Positions 7,470 through 15,080 are shown, counted from the stretch's first letter. The stretch is 61,195 nt of DNA from an uncultured Clostridia bacterium (GCA_947625615.1 CANQPB010000012.1:1-61195); one strand, 5' to 3'. The notes: a model not told the origin generated them from the letters alone. Made by a program: numbers and translations.

Positions 7470-9236
7470 ATGAGAAAGCGCGCTTTAAGTATATTACTTT
7501 GCGTTGCAATGGTCATTTCAATGACCGCCTGCGGGGGCAAGTCAAAAAGCCTTGACGGTTACTACACCTGTGAGGCTACCGACTTCATTGGAGCAGATTT
7601 TGCCTTGGAAATCGACGGCAATGACGCTGTGCTGTACAAACATCTTGAAGACCCGGCACCGGGATCGGTTGAGAAGACCGAAGACGGTGTTGACATCTAC
7701 ATGACGTCTGCTTTTACCAAGCACAGTCCTTTCCATGCCAAACTGAGCGAAGACGGTGAACATCTGTATCTGTCTTCCGACAGCGGCGAATGGGACACGC
7801 AGGTTTATGACAGAGTAAACAAGAGCGAGTTTGAAGATTATCTTGCAAACTCGATAAAGCCCAGAGGCTATTCGTCAAATAACACCGAAACGGCAGACGA
7901 TGACGTAAAGCCTGCGGGTCCGGCAGCGCCGGAAGACAATACAGCCGAGCCGGAAAACGAGCCCACTGTGACAGAACCTGAGCCGGAAGAGCTTTCTGAC
8001 GAAGAAGCGGAGTTCAGGGAGATTTTCTGGTACGGTTACATTCAGAATATGCTTATGGAGCATGACGGCGGAATTAGCGACGATGAGCTTTTCGCCGAAA
8101 TCGATTCTTGGCAATCGTTTGAAAAAGACGACGGCAGGTCGGTATTTCCCCAGATGATAAAAGACTATTTCCCGAAAATGACAGAGGAATTTGACACTCT
8201 CAGCGACGAAGAAAAGGGAAATTGTTACGGAATAGATCCGTTCACAGCGAGCGACATTCTGTCCGTCAACTTAAAAGACGCCTATAAAGATTTTGAGACA
8301 CGCAAAGCAGATTATCTTGAAAAGTACAACGCCGGAGAGCAGAGCAAAGAGCTCGCGTTCTCTTCGATAGAAGTGCAGGATAACATAGTCTTTGACGAAA
8401 ACGGCGTTACAATCACTTATACCGGCGCCGTGTTGAGCGACGACAATAAAAATCTTAACTTCGGATTCCACATCACAAACAACAACCCCGACAACAAGAG
8501 AGCAACAGTAATGCTCAAATGCGCCTCAATAAACGGGATACTCTTTATGACGGACGGGCGCAGAGACTACGGCACCGGCGACTTCGATATCCTTGTCGGC
8601 GAAGAAAAGGATATGGAATTTGAAAAGCCGGGATATGTCGACGATTATATCGCAGAGCTCCCTCTGCTCGGAGAAAGCATTGAGACCCTGCCGGTCGAGA
8701 CGCTGTCGTTCTTATACACCGTAAAAATCGGAAAGGACGCCGAAGAAGAAGCCAAGCTCACAGAACTTAAAACAACGAAGTATAATGAAAGCGACATCAA
8801 CGGTCTCTTCGGCACCTGCGTCGCCGAAGGACACGATGAAAAGAGCGAAGGAGTTGCCGTATATGTAAAATCCGGCGATTTCGGCGTCACCGCCACTGCG
8901 GTCAGCACACGGGATTATACCAACATAAACTACTTTGAATATGATGTGCCCTATGCCGCAAACGTATCGCTCTCATTTAACGGAAATGTTTATACAGGGA
9001 TTTACGGAATGGCGCCTGATGAATTATCAAAAACAGGTCTTACCTACTCAGCAGCTTCCGCGACCGTATACCCCGGCGGGGCTGTGATACTGTGCAATAT
9101 GAATATAACCGACGATATCATTCAGAATCTTCGCCGCGAGTTTGAAATCGGCAACAGCGAGCCTGTCGAAATTACTCTTGATTATCTCCAAGACAATTTA
9201 GGGCAGCCGATTCCCGCAGTCATCTACTCAAAATAA
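7470..9236 (+). CDS. Large lipoprotein of unknown function carried by the tRNA element
   Basis: A 588-residue product with AAGGAGG (7453-7459) 10 bases before its ATG. Signal peptide 1-20 ends in a lipobox, SMTAC, so it should be anchored outside the membrane. Residues 25-115 form a small beta domain (DGYYTCEATDFIGADFALEI), reminiscent of lipocalin-like or DUF4923-type domains but not assignable. Residues about 125-175 are a Glu/Pro/Thr linker. The rest resembles secreted immunoglobulin-like or DUF5067-type protein with no catalytic motif visible. Codon use is more AT-rich than in the flanking host genes, agreeing with acquisition on the element. It is followed by a strong terminator. Confidence 0.8.
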   Translation: MRKRALSILLCVAMVISMTACGGKSKSLDGYYTCEATDFIGADFALEIDGNDAVLYKHLEDPAPGSVEKTEDGVDIYMTSAFTKHSPFHAKLSEDGEHLYLSSDSGEWDTQVYDRVNKSEFEDYLANSIKPRGYSSNNTETADDDVKPAGPAAPEDNTAEPENEPTVTEPEPEELSDEEAEFREIFWYGYIQNMLMEHDGGISDDELFAEIDSWQSFEKDDGRSVFPQMIKDYFPKMTEEFDTLSDEEKGNCYGIDPFTASDILSVNLKDAYKDFETRKADYLEKYNAGEQSKELAFSSIEVQDNIVFDENGVTITYTGAVLSDDNKNLNFGFHITNNNPDNKRATVMLKCASINGILFMTDGRRDYGTGDFDILVGEEKDMEFEKPGYVDDYIAELPLLGESIETLPVETLSFLYTVKIGKDAEEEAKLTELKTTKYNESDINGLFGTCVAEGHDEKSEGVAVYVKSGDFGVTATAVSTRDYTNINYFEYDVPYAANVSLSFNGNVYTGIYGMAPDELSKTGLTYSAASATVYPGGAVILCNMNITDDIIQNLRREFEIGNSEPVEITLDYLQDNLGQPIPAVIYSK

Positions 9237-9250
9237 TTCCTATATATTTC

Positions 9251-9295
9251 AAAGCCGCCCCTGACAGAAATGCCGGAGGCGGCTTTGTTTTTTTT
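9251..9295 (+). terminator. Terminator after the element lipoprotein
   Basis: AAAGCCGCC...GGCGGCTTT hairpin followed by GTTTTTTTT. The next 210 bases up to the recombinase hold no further gene. Confidence 0.85.
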
Positions 9296-9508
9296 CGCAA
9301 ATCTATTGAATTTCACGGCATTGCGTACTATCATGTACTTGTAGTCACTTGTAGCACAGGGGCGCGAAACTGTCAAGGCATCGGCTCTGCCTCGCCTGCG
9401 GCGGTCTTGACAGCCCCGCGTCCCCTGCGCTTTTTTGTAATCAAGAGGGGCAAAGCCCCTCTCCGGGAATACTTTCCCACCATCATTTTTGAAGAAAGGA
9501 GCGCAAAG

Positions 9509-11131
9509 ATGGCAAAGAAATTTATACAGAACAACAACGATTTCGCGATTGCTTATTACCGTTATTCATCACATGCGCAGTCTGACGCATCCATCGAGCA
9601 ACAGCGCGAAGCCGCCAAAAACTACGCCGACGGCCACGATCTGCAAATCGTCAAAGAGTACGAAGATGCCGCCATCAGCGGCACCACCGACCAGCGCCCC
9701 GGCTTTCAGCTTATGCTGTCCGAGATAGGCAAGATACGCCCCGCCGCGCTCATCATCTGGAAAACTGACCGGCTGGGGCGTGACCGCTTTGACCTCGCTA
9801 TCGCCAAGAAACAAATCCGGGACGCAGGGTGCGTTATCCACTATATCGCAGAGCCGATTTCCGGGGACGCGCCGGAATCCGCCTTGATGGAGGGGGTGCT
9901 TGAATCTATGGCAGAATATTACTCACGACAGTTGCGGACGAATATCAAGCGCGGACATATGTATAACGCTCAAAACTGCCTTTTCAACGGTCATAAGACC
10001 CTCGGCTATAAAGCAGAGCCCGCGCCGGAATTCGGCAAGGACAGAAAGCGGTATGTCATTGACCCGGAAACCGCCCCCTTTGTGCAAAAGATTTTCGAGG
10101 ACTATGCCGCCGGCAGACCGACGGTAGACATTGTTAGGGAACTGAACAGCATAGGGCTGAAAACAGCACGGGGCAAGCCGTTCACAGTCAATTCCATTGC
10201 GCACATTCTGAACAACCGCGCCTATATCGGGGAGTACCACTACGGCGATATTGTCAAGCCGGACGGTATGCCCGCCATCACCACGCCGGAACTGTTTGAA
10301 GCCGCGCAAAAACGGCTGATACTGAACAAGCGGCAGGGCGGCCAGCGGGCAAACGGCCTTGACCCTGACAGCGCCCCGCGCTTTTGGCTGACGGGCAAGC
10401 TGTACTGCGGCGAGTGCGGCACACCCATGCAGGGCTGCTCCGGCACGTCCAAGACCAACGCCGCGAAGCACTATTATTACGCCTGCGGCGCGGCAAGAAA
10501 GCACAAATGCCACTTGAAGTATGTGAAAAAGGACAAAATCGAAGCCATCGCCATTTTTATGCTGACCAAGTGCTTGCAGGACACGGAGCTGCTTGCCTCG
10601 CTTGCCGTTGACGTGGCGGCCTACTACCAGCGGGAGCATGAGGACAAGGGCTACCTTGAAGGGCTGAAAGCGGAGCGGGCAGAAACCGAGAAAGCCTTGA
10701 ATAACCTTGTGCGGGCAATAGAGCACGGCATTTTCTCTGAAACCACACAGGCGCGGCTGACGGAGTTGGAGAGCCGCAAAAAGGCGCTGACAGAGGCTAT
10801 TGACGCGGAGGAAATCAAGCGGGCAATAGCGAAGCACGACATCAGCATCCAGCACTTTTTTGACGAGTACGCCCACGCCGATTTGACAGATCCGGCCGTC
10901 CGGGACTATCTGCTGGACTACTTCATAGACAAGATTTTCGTCTTTGATGACCGTGTGATAATGACGATATGGTACGGCGACGACAAAAAGGAAATCACAT
11001 GGGGCGATATAGACTTTGAAATCAAGCGGCCACGGAAGCGCAAAAAAGGTTCGCGCGCCTCTGCGTCGGCTCCACCACGGCGTCGCAAGCTTCATATCGC
11101 TTGCGGCGCTTTCTTCATGCTCCGCATTTGA
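9509..11131 (+). CDS. Large serine recombinase (integrase)
   Basis: A 540-residue product; I chose the ATG at 9509 because AGAAAGGAG lies 7 bases upstream, while earlier in-frame starts have no such site. The N-terminal resolvase domain (10-150) has YYRYSS with the catalytic Ser at about residue 20, RPGF and the WKTDRLGRD segment. A recombinase domain follows (about 165-290). A zinc ribbon has CxxC near 299-302 and a second Cys pair near 329-337. A coiled coil covers about 380-435, as in integrases that use directional coiled-coil control. The last 20-odd residues after KRKKGS run through the putative attachment core at 11069-11077, so the C-terminus may be specified by the integration site. 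It would integrate and excise the element by a serine mechanism. Confidence 0.93.
   Translation: MAKKFIQNNNDFAIAYYRYSSHAQSDASIEQQREAAKNYADGHDLQIVKEYEDAAISGTTDQRPGFQLMLSEIGKIRPAALIIWKTDRLGRDRFDLAIAKKQIRDAGCVIHYIAEPISGDAPESALMEGVLESMAEYYSRQLRTNIKRGHMYNAQNCLFNGHKTLGYKAEPAPEFGKDRKRYVIDPETAPFVQKIFEDYAAGRPTVDIVRELNSIGLKTARGKPFTVNSIAHILNNRAYIGEYHYGDIVKPDGMPAITTPELFEAAQKRLILNKRQGGQRANGLDPDSAPRFWLTGKLYCGECGTPMQGCSGTSKTNAAKHYYYACGAARKHKCHLKYVKKDKIEAIAIFMLTKCLQDTELLASLAVDVAAYYQREHEDKGYLEGLKAERAETEKALNNLVRAIEHGIFSETTQARLTELESRKKALTEAIDAEEIKRAIAKHDISIQHFFDEYAHADLTDPAVRDYLLDYFIDKIFVFDDRVIMTIWYGDDKKEITWGDIDFEIKRPRKRKKGSRASASAPPRRRKLHIACGAFFMLRI
11043..11077. repeat. Putative right attachment site with inverted repeat
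   Basis: AAAAAGGTTCGC (11043-11054), 14 spacer bases, then GCTCCACCA (11069-11077), mirroring 6165-6197. It lies inside the 3' end of the recombinase gene. Confidence 0.6.
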
Positions 11132-11430
11132 AATCGCCGCTTCACTCATTCCGCTGCTCCGCCTTTTCCCCAAAAAATGCACGCATTTTTTGGGGGCCCC
11201 TTTTGCTCCCGTAGGGGGCTTTTTCATTTGCGCCGCAGGCTCAACATCGTTTGCGCGTATCACGCACAACATCGTTTTTATTAGAGCGCAAATGAACGAT
11301 GTTACGCCCATGGCGTAAACGATGTTGCCTTCGGCAAATGATGTGACGCTGCGCGTCAATGAAGTTTCGCTTCGCTCAAACGGATTGCAGCTTCTAATAT
11401 CGCCTTAAGCAAGTGCGCTTTTCTGTATAC
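11132..11430. other. Gene-free region right of the element
   Basis: No ORF with supporting signals is seen. It contains a long hairpin with a CCCCAAAAAATG...CATTTTTTGGGG stem (about 11169-11198), the inverted array at 11230-11385, and the metY-side terminator just beyond. Confidence 0.5.
11230..11385. repeat. Inverted array of ACGATGTT units separated by mini-hairpins
   Basis: AACATCGT occurs at 11243 and 11268, and in the opposite orientation ACGATGTT at 11296 and 11319, ATGATGTG at 11338 and ATGAAGTT at 11359. Between units lie small self-complementary spacers such as ACGCCCATGGCGT, GCCTTCGGC, ACGCTGCGCGT and GCGCCGCAGGC-type sequence. Unit spacing is 19-25 bp. The two halves face each other around position 11286. 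Confidence 0.65.
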
Positions 11431-11460
11431 AAAAAACACCGGGTTTTTGGGCCCGGTGTG
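11431..11460 (-). terminator. Terminator of the O-acetylhomoserine sulfhydrylase gene
   Basis: On the minus strand, CACCGGGC-CCAAAAA-CCCGGTG followed by TTTTTTG, 12 bases beyond the stop codon at 11473. Confidence 0.85.
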
Positions 11461-11472
11461 TTTCGGTTTATT

Positions 11473-12777
11473 CTACTCTATTGCCTTGAATGCTTCGTCG
11501 AGCGCGGCGATCAGATCCTTTACGTTTTCGGTGCCTATCGACAGGCGGATCGTATTCGGCTTGATTCCCTGATCCAGCAGCTCCTCTTCGGTTAGCTGCG
11601 AATGGGTCGTGCTCGCGGGGTGTATCACCAAAGACTTTACGTCGGCAACATTTGCAAGAAGCGAGAAGATCGCGAGGTTGTCGATGAACTTCTGCGCCGT
11701 CGCGGCGTCCCCCTTGATTTCAAACGTGAAGATTGAGCCCGCCCCGTTGGGGAAGTATTTTTTATACAGTCTGTGGCTCGGCTCGCTTTCAAGAGAGGGG
11801 TGGTGCACCGCCTCCACCTGCGGGTGACGGTTAAGATACTCCACTATCTTCAGTGCGTTTTCAACGTGGCGCTCTACGCGCAGCGAGAGGGTCTCAAGAC
11901 CTTGCAGGAACAAAAACGCGTGGAATGGCGAGAGGGTCGAGCCGGTGTCGCGGAGCAAGATCGCGCGGATATAGGTGACAAACGCGGCGGGGCCGACCGC
12001 GTCGGCAAAGGAAATGCCGTGATAGCTCGGATTCGCCTCGGAGATCCAGGGATATTTGCCGGAAGCCTTCCAGTCAAAGTTTCCGCTGTCAACGATAACG
12101 CCGCCGATTGCTGTCCCGTGGCCGCCGATGAACTTGGTCGCGGAGTGAACGACGATATCCGCGCCGTGTTCAATCGGGCGAATGAGATAAGGCGTCGCAA
12201 AGGTTGAATCGATAACAAGCGGTATTCCGTGCTTATGTGCAACGGCGGCGACCGCTTCAATGTCGATGATATTCGAATTGGGGTTGCCGAGCGTTTCAAT
12301 GAAGATCGCTTTCGTGTTGTCCTGTATAGCCGCCTCAAAGGAGCCCTCCTCATCGGGGTCGACAAAGGTCGTGGTGATTCCGCTCGAAAGCGGGAGCGTG
12401 TGCGCCAACAGATTGTAGGTGCCGCCGTAAATTGTCTTTGAGGCAACGATATGTTCTCCGCTTCTTGCCAGCGCGCCGATAGTATAATTGATCGCCGCCG
12501 CGCCGGAGGCCGTCGCCAAAGCCGCGACGCCGCCTTCAAGAGAAGCTATGCGCTGCTCAAAAATGTCCTGCGTAGGGTTGGTCAGTCTGCCGTAGATGTT
12601 CCCCGCGTCTTTAAGGCCGAAACGGTCTGCCGCGTGCTGCGAATTGTGAAATACATACGATGTGGTTGCGTAAATAGGCACCGCTCTTGCGTCGGTTGAG
12701 GGGTCGGCCTGCTCCTGGCCGATATGTAACTGCCTGGTTTCAAAGCTCCAGTTCTTGGGATCGTGAATGTTTGCCAT
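11473..12777 (-). CDS. metY: O-acetylhomoserine sulfhydrylase (PLP enzyme)
   Basis: A 434-residue cytoplasmic Cys/Met-metabolism PLP enzyme that makes homocysteine from O-acetylhomoserine and sulfide. The length (about 430) and the start NWSFETRQLHIGQ fit the MetY branch rather than the shorter cystathionine gamma-synthases. The PLP lysine is Lys215 in SATKFIGGHG. YGRLTNPT, GNPNSN and the C-terminal ASTTHSQL and RLSIGTE motifs are all present. AGGAGG lies about 8 bases before the ATG. A short leader ORF (12855-12935) lies upstream. The divergent Rrf2 regulator and cysK next door make this a sulfur-assimilation locus. Confidence 0.93.
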   Translation of the reverse strand: MANIHDPKNWSFETRQLHIGQEQADPSTDARAVPIYATTSYVFHNSQHAADRFGLKDAGNIYGRLTNPTQDIFEQRIASLEGGVAALATASGAAAINYTIGALARSGEHIVASKTIYGGTYNLLAHTLPLSSGITTTFVDPDEEGSFEAAIQDNTKAIFIETLGNPNSNIIDIEAVAAVAHKHGIPLVIDSTFATPYLIRPIEHGADIVVHSATKFIGGHGTAIGGVIVDSGNFDWKASGKYPWISEANPSYHGISFADAVGPAAFVTYIRAILLRDTGSTLSPFHAFLFLQGLETLSLRVERHVENALKIVEYLNRHPQVEAVHHPSLESEPSHRLYKKYFPNGAGSIFTFEIKGDAATAQKFIDNLAIFSLLANVADVKSLVIHPASTTHSQLTEEELLDQGIKPNTIRLSIGTENVKDLIAALDEAFKAIE

Positions 12778-12854
12778 AATATTATCCTCCTGCGGGCTTG
12801 CCGCTTAATTTTTATTTTTTCGTTAAAATGGTTGATGTTCGAGTTTGAGATAGC

Positions 12855-12935
12855 TTACCCGCGCATTCGGTTCAGGCTGAGCAGCACGGAAAACGAAATG
12901 CAGGAATTTTTCCTCCGGCGGATTTTTCTTTTCAC
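12855..12935 (-). CDS. Putative 26-residue leader peptide upstream of metY
   Basis: A GTG-started ORF with a strong AAGGAGG (12944-12950) 8 bases upstream and a TAA stop, 77 bases before the metY ATG. The product begins MKRKIRRRKN, strongly basic, then SCISFSVLLSLNRMRG with one Cys and a Met near the end. The strong ribosome site on such a short ORF, placed in the 5' leader of a Cys/Met gene, suggests translation-dependent control. It is not proven to be made, and could be a chance ORF. Confidence 0.55.
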   Translation of the reverse strand: MKRKIRRRKNSCISFSVLLSLNRMRG

Positions 12936-12964
12936 TGTTTTCGCCTCCTTGAAATTCTTATATC

Positions 12965-13087
12965 CGATGTGGCCCAAAGGCCACATCAAGAAGATAGAAG
13001 TTAGAAATTAGAAGTTAGAGTTTAAGGTGTCGCCTGCGGCGACATATCTAAATATTTCTAATAATGCGTGCGGAATGGACACTCCCC
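12965..13087 (-). repeat. MITE-like dispersed repeat, copy D (123 bp)
   Basis: Same structure as copy A at 604-727: terminal GATGTGGCC/GGCCACATC hairpin, TCTAACTTCTA-type linker, GTCGCC/GGCGAC hairpin and GGGGAGTGTCCATTCCGCAC end. It is flanked by the direct repeat TTATATC at 12958-12964 and 13088-13094. It sits between the metY leader ORF and the Rrf2 promoter, so it may have separated metY from its original control region. Confidence 0.85.
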
Positions 13088-13128
13088 TTATATCAGACTT
13101 TTGATATCTTCCCTCCGATTTTTGCATC

Positions 13129-13157
13129 TTGAAAACCTACAAAATATATGTTATAAT
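13129..13157 (+). promoter_or_regulatory. Promoter of the Rrf2 regulator
   Basis: TTGAAA (13129-13134) and TATAAT (13152-13157), 17-base spacer, about 30 bases before the start codon. Confidence 0.75.
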
Positions 13158-13187
13158 TAGGTTATGAACTGCCAAGGAGGTAAAAGT

Positions 13188-13622
13188 ATGAAAATATCCA
13201 CAAAAGGGCGCTATGCTCTGAGAATGCTTTTAGATCTGGCGGAGCACCGCAGCGAGGGCTATATTGCCCTTAAGGACATAGCGGAGCGCCAGGGGATCTC
13301 GAAAAAATATCTCGAGCAGATCGTTCCCGTCTTGAACAGATCGGACATTTTAAAAGCAAACCGCGGATACTTGGGCGGATATATGCTCGCGAAAGACCCG
13401 TCGCAGTATACCGTCGGGGATATTCTCCGCCTGACCGAAGGCAGCCTCGCGCCGGTCTTCTGCGCCGAATGCCCCGGCGACTGCAAAAGAAGTGCCGGCT
13501 GCCCGACGCTCCCCGTCTGGCAGGGGCTTTACCGGGTCATCAACGAATATCTTGACGGTATCACGCTTCAGGATATTTTAGACGCCGAAAATCGGCTCGG
13601 CGCGGACAACTACATGATATAG
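13188..13622 (+). CDS. Rrf2-family transcriptional regulator (CymR/IscR-like)
   Basis: A 144-residue winged-helix DNA-binding protein. The ATG at 13188 has AAGGAGG 7-8 bases upstream. MKISTKGRYALRMLLDLA and the HTH segment ALKDIAERQGISKKYLEQI (28-46) are typical of Rrf2. Unlike Bacillus CymR it has a cysteine cluster, Cys92, Cys95, Cys99 and Cys105, in the loop where IscR-type members bind an Fe-S cluster. The flanking sulfur genes suggest it controls cysteine/sulfide metabolism; in Bacillus, CymR acts together with CysK, which is encoded next door here. Whether it senses Fe-S status, CysK or both is inference. Confidence 0.9.
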   Translation: MKISTKGRYALRMLLDLAEHRSEGYIALKDIAERQGISKKYLEQIVPVLNRSDILKANRGYLGGYMLAKDPSQYTVGDILRLTEGSLAPVFCAECPGDCKRSAGCPTLPVWQGLYRVINEYLDGITLQDILDAENRLGADNYMI

Positions 13623-13702
13623 AGGATAGAAGTTAGATGATTAGAGAATAGAAGCGCGCGGACTATATCTATCTTCTATCCTCTACTTTCTAACTTCTAT
13701 TC
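13621..13702. repeat. Inverted TCTAACTTCTAT tracts between convergent genes
   Basis: ATAGAAGTTAGA on the left and TCTAACTTCTAT on the right face each other, with further TCTATC/GATAGA words between. The 82-bp segment separates the convergent rrf2 and cysK genes and overlaps the cysK stop by a few bases. The words match the linker of the dispersed repeats. It could act as a weak bidirectional terminator, but it has no T run. Confidence 0.55.
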
Positions 13703-14626
13703 CGTGAACATTGGGGTGGAAAGGTATCTCTCGCCTGTGTCCGGCAGAAGCGCTACGATTATCTTGCCCTTGTTTTCGGGGCGCTTGGCGAGCTGTGTTG
13801 CGGCGTAAACCGCCGCGCCCGAGGAAATGCCCACCAAAAGGCCCTCTTTTCTCGCCAATATGCGGCCGGTTTCAAAGGCGTCCTCGTTCTCCACGGCGAT
13901 AATCTCGTCGTAAACGCCTGTGTTCAGCGTTTCGGGCACAAAGCCCGCGCCGATACCCTGGATTTTATGTGGGCCGGATATCCCCTTTGAAAGCACCGGG
14001 GAGCTCGCCGGCTCGACCGCGACTATCTTTACATTCGGATTCTTGGACTTGAGATATTCTCCCACGCCGGTAACCGTTCCGCCGGTTCCCACGCCTGCGA
14101 CGAAGATATCTACCTTGCCGTCGGTGTCTTCCCAAATTTCGGGGCCGGTGGTTTTGCGGTGGATTTCCGGGTTGGCGGGGTTGGTAAACTGGCTCGGGAT
14201 AAAGCTGTTCGGGGTCGCTTCGGCGAGCTCCTGCGCTTTGGCGATAGCGCCCTTCATTCCCTTTGCGCCGTCGGTGAGAACAAGCTCGGCGCCGTAGGCT
14301 TTAAGAAGATTTCGCCGCTCAACGCTCATCGTCTCCGGCATCGTGAGAATGATTTTATACCCGCGTGCCGCCGCTACTGCCGAAAGACCTATGCCGGTGT
14401 TGCCGCTTGTCGGCTCGATGATTACCGAATCCGGCTTCAAAAGCCCCTTTGCCTCGGCGTCGTCAATCATGGCCTTGGCGATCCTGTCCTTAACGCTTCC
14501 GGCGGGGTTGAAATATTCAAGCTTGCCGTAAACCGTCGCGCCGAGCTCATTTTCCGCGATGTAGTTAGTGAGCTTTAAAAGCGGCGTTCTGCCTATCAGG
14601 TCGGTAATTCTGTCGTATGTTTTCAT
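13697..14626 (-). CDS. cysK: Cysteine synthase A (O-acetylserine sulfhydrylase)
   Basis: A 309-residue PLP enzyme that makes cysteine from O-acetylserine and sulfide. The PLP lysine is Lys46 in AGSVKDRIA, the substrate loop is TSGNTG (73-78), and the glycine-rich phosphate site is [16 protein letters not shown] and the C-terminal [11 protein letters not shown] are also present. AAGGAGCG lies 8-9 bases before the ATG and overlaps the stop codon of a short upstream ORF. In Firmicutes CysK can also serve as a CymR co-regulator. It lies convergent with the Rrf2 gene and has its own promoter at 14760-14788. Confidence 0.96.
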   Translation of the reverse strand: MKTYDRITDLIGRTPLLKLTNYIAENELGATVYGKLEYFNPAGSVKDRIAKAMIDDAEAKGLLKPDSVIIEPTSGNTGIGLSAVAAARGYKIILTMPETMSVERRNLLKAYGAELVLTDGAKGMKGAIAKAQELAEATPNSFIPSQFTNPANPEIHRKTTGPEIWEDTDGKVDIFVAGVGTGGTVTGVGEYLKSKNPNVKIVAVEPASSPVLSKGISGPHKIQGIGAGFVPETLNTGVYDEIIAVENEDAFETGRILARKEGLLVGISSGAAVYAATQLAKRPENKGKIIVALLPDTGERYLSTPMFTE

Positions 14627-14639
14627 ATTGATTCGCTCC

Positions 14640-14714
14640 TTATAATAGATTGATGTGAGATGTTTTAAATTGGATATGGCGGCAACACCGTCTGAACAAA
14701 TTCGGCTTTATCAT
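14640..14714 (-). CDS. Putative 24-residue cysteine-containing leader peptide of cysK
   Basis: An ATG-started ORF with GGAGGG (14721-14726) 6 bases upstream, encoding [16 protein letters not shown] and 8 more residues. Tandem cysteine codons TGT TGC stand at residues 10-11, next to the Arg codons AGA CGG. The TAA stop overlaps the cysK ribosome site (TAAGGAG), and 13 bases separate it from the cysK ATG. Ribosome stalling at the Cys codons, or termination-reinitiation at the stop, could tie cysK translation to cysteinyl-tRNA supply. This layout is seen in sequence; the regulatory role is inferred. Confidence 0.65.
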   Translation of the reverse strand: MIKPNLFRRCCRHIQFKTSHINLL

Positions 14715-14759
14715 AGCGTGCCCTCCAAATGGCATATATGACCTATTGATTATGTAGGC

Positions 14760-14788
14760 ATTATATCACCCCGCGCCCCGGCTGTCAA
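14760..14788 (-). promoter_or_regulatory. cysK: Promoter of the leader ORF and cysK
   Basis: On the minus strand TTGACA (14783-14788) and TATAAT (14760-14765), both consensus, with a 17-base spacer. Transcription would start near 14753, leaving a leader of about 125 nt that contains the short ORF. Confidence 0.85.
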
Positions 14789-14964
14789 TAGCAAAAAGAA
14801 CAAAAAGAAAATTTCCCCCTTTTGAACAGATACTGTCGACAGCCGTGGAGCAAATATGTACAATACATATAATTCCGATAGGTTTAATACAAAGGGGGAA
14901 AGGGAGCAGTTTGCGTGCAGTATGCATGCAACTTCATTTGAGCGATAGTTCAACATCATCTTTT

Positions 14965-15076
14965 GGGAGTGCCCATTCCGCACGCATTATTAGATATGTC
15001 GCCGCAGGCGACACCTTGAAACTCTAACTTCTAATTTCTAACTTCTATCTTCTTGATGTGGCCGTCAGGCCACATC
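14965..15076 (+). repeat. MITE-like dispersed repeat, copy E (112 bp)
   Basis: Forward copy starting GGGAGTGCCCATTCCGCAC, with the GTCGCC/GGCGAC hairpin, TCTAACTTCTAATTTCTA linker and the terminal GATGTGGCC/GGCCACATC hairpin. No clear target duplication is seen: the left flank ends CATCTTTT and the right flank begins ATATGAGG. The right flank runs straight into a gene remnant, so flanking DNA was probably lost. Confidence 0.8.
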
Positions 15077-15080
15077 ATAT

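Larger units (their letters stand above)
6165..11077 (+). mobile_element. Putative tRNA-Ala-integrated element with serine recombinase
   Basis: A 4.9-kb segment bounded by the direct repeat GCTCCACCA, at the tRNA 3' end (6165-6173) and inside the 3' end of the recombinase gene (11069-11077). Just inside each direct repeat, at 12 and 14 bases, lies the inverted repeat GCGAACCTTTTT (6186-6197) / AAAAAGGTTCGC (11043-11054). Inside are iteron-like repeats, a hairpin array, a lipoprotein gene of lower GC than the host genes, and the recombinase. No relaxase, replication or excisionase gene is visible, so it is either a minimal integrative element or a remnant. The boundaries are inferred from the repeats. 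Confidence 0.65.

Noticed and set aside
9923-11359. A 478-codon minus-strand frame over the recombinase gene
   Set aside because: It is antisense to a clear serine recombinase with all motifs and has no family features.
11230-11385. A CRISPR array
   Set aside because: Repeats are only 8 bp, inverted in the two halves, spacers are short palindromes and no cas gene is present.
14640-14714. An S-box or other known riboswitch in the cysK leader
   Set aside because: I could not find the conserved S-box or T-box core sequences; the short ORF accounts for most of the leader.
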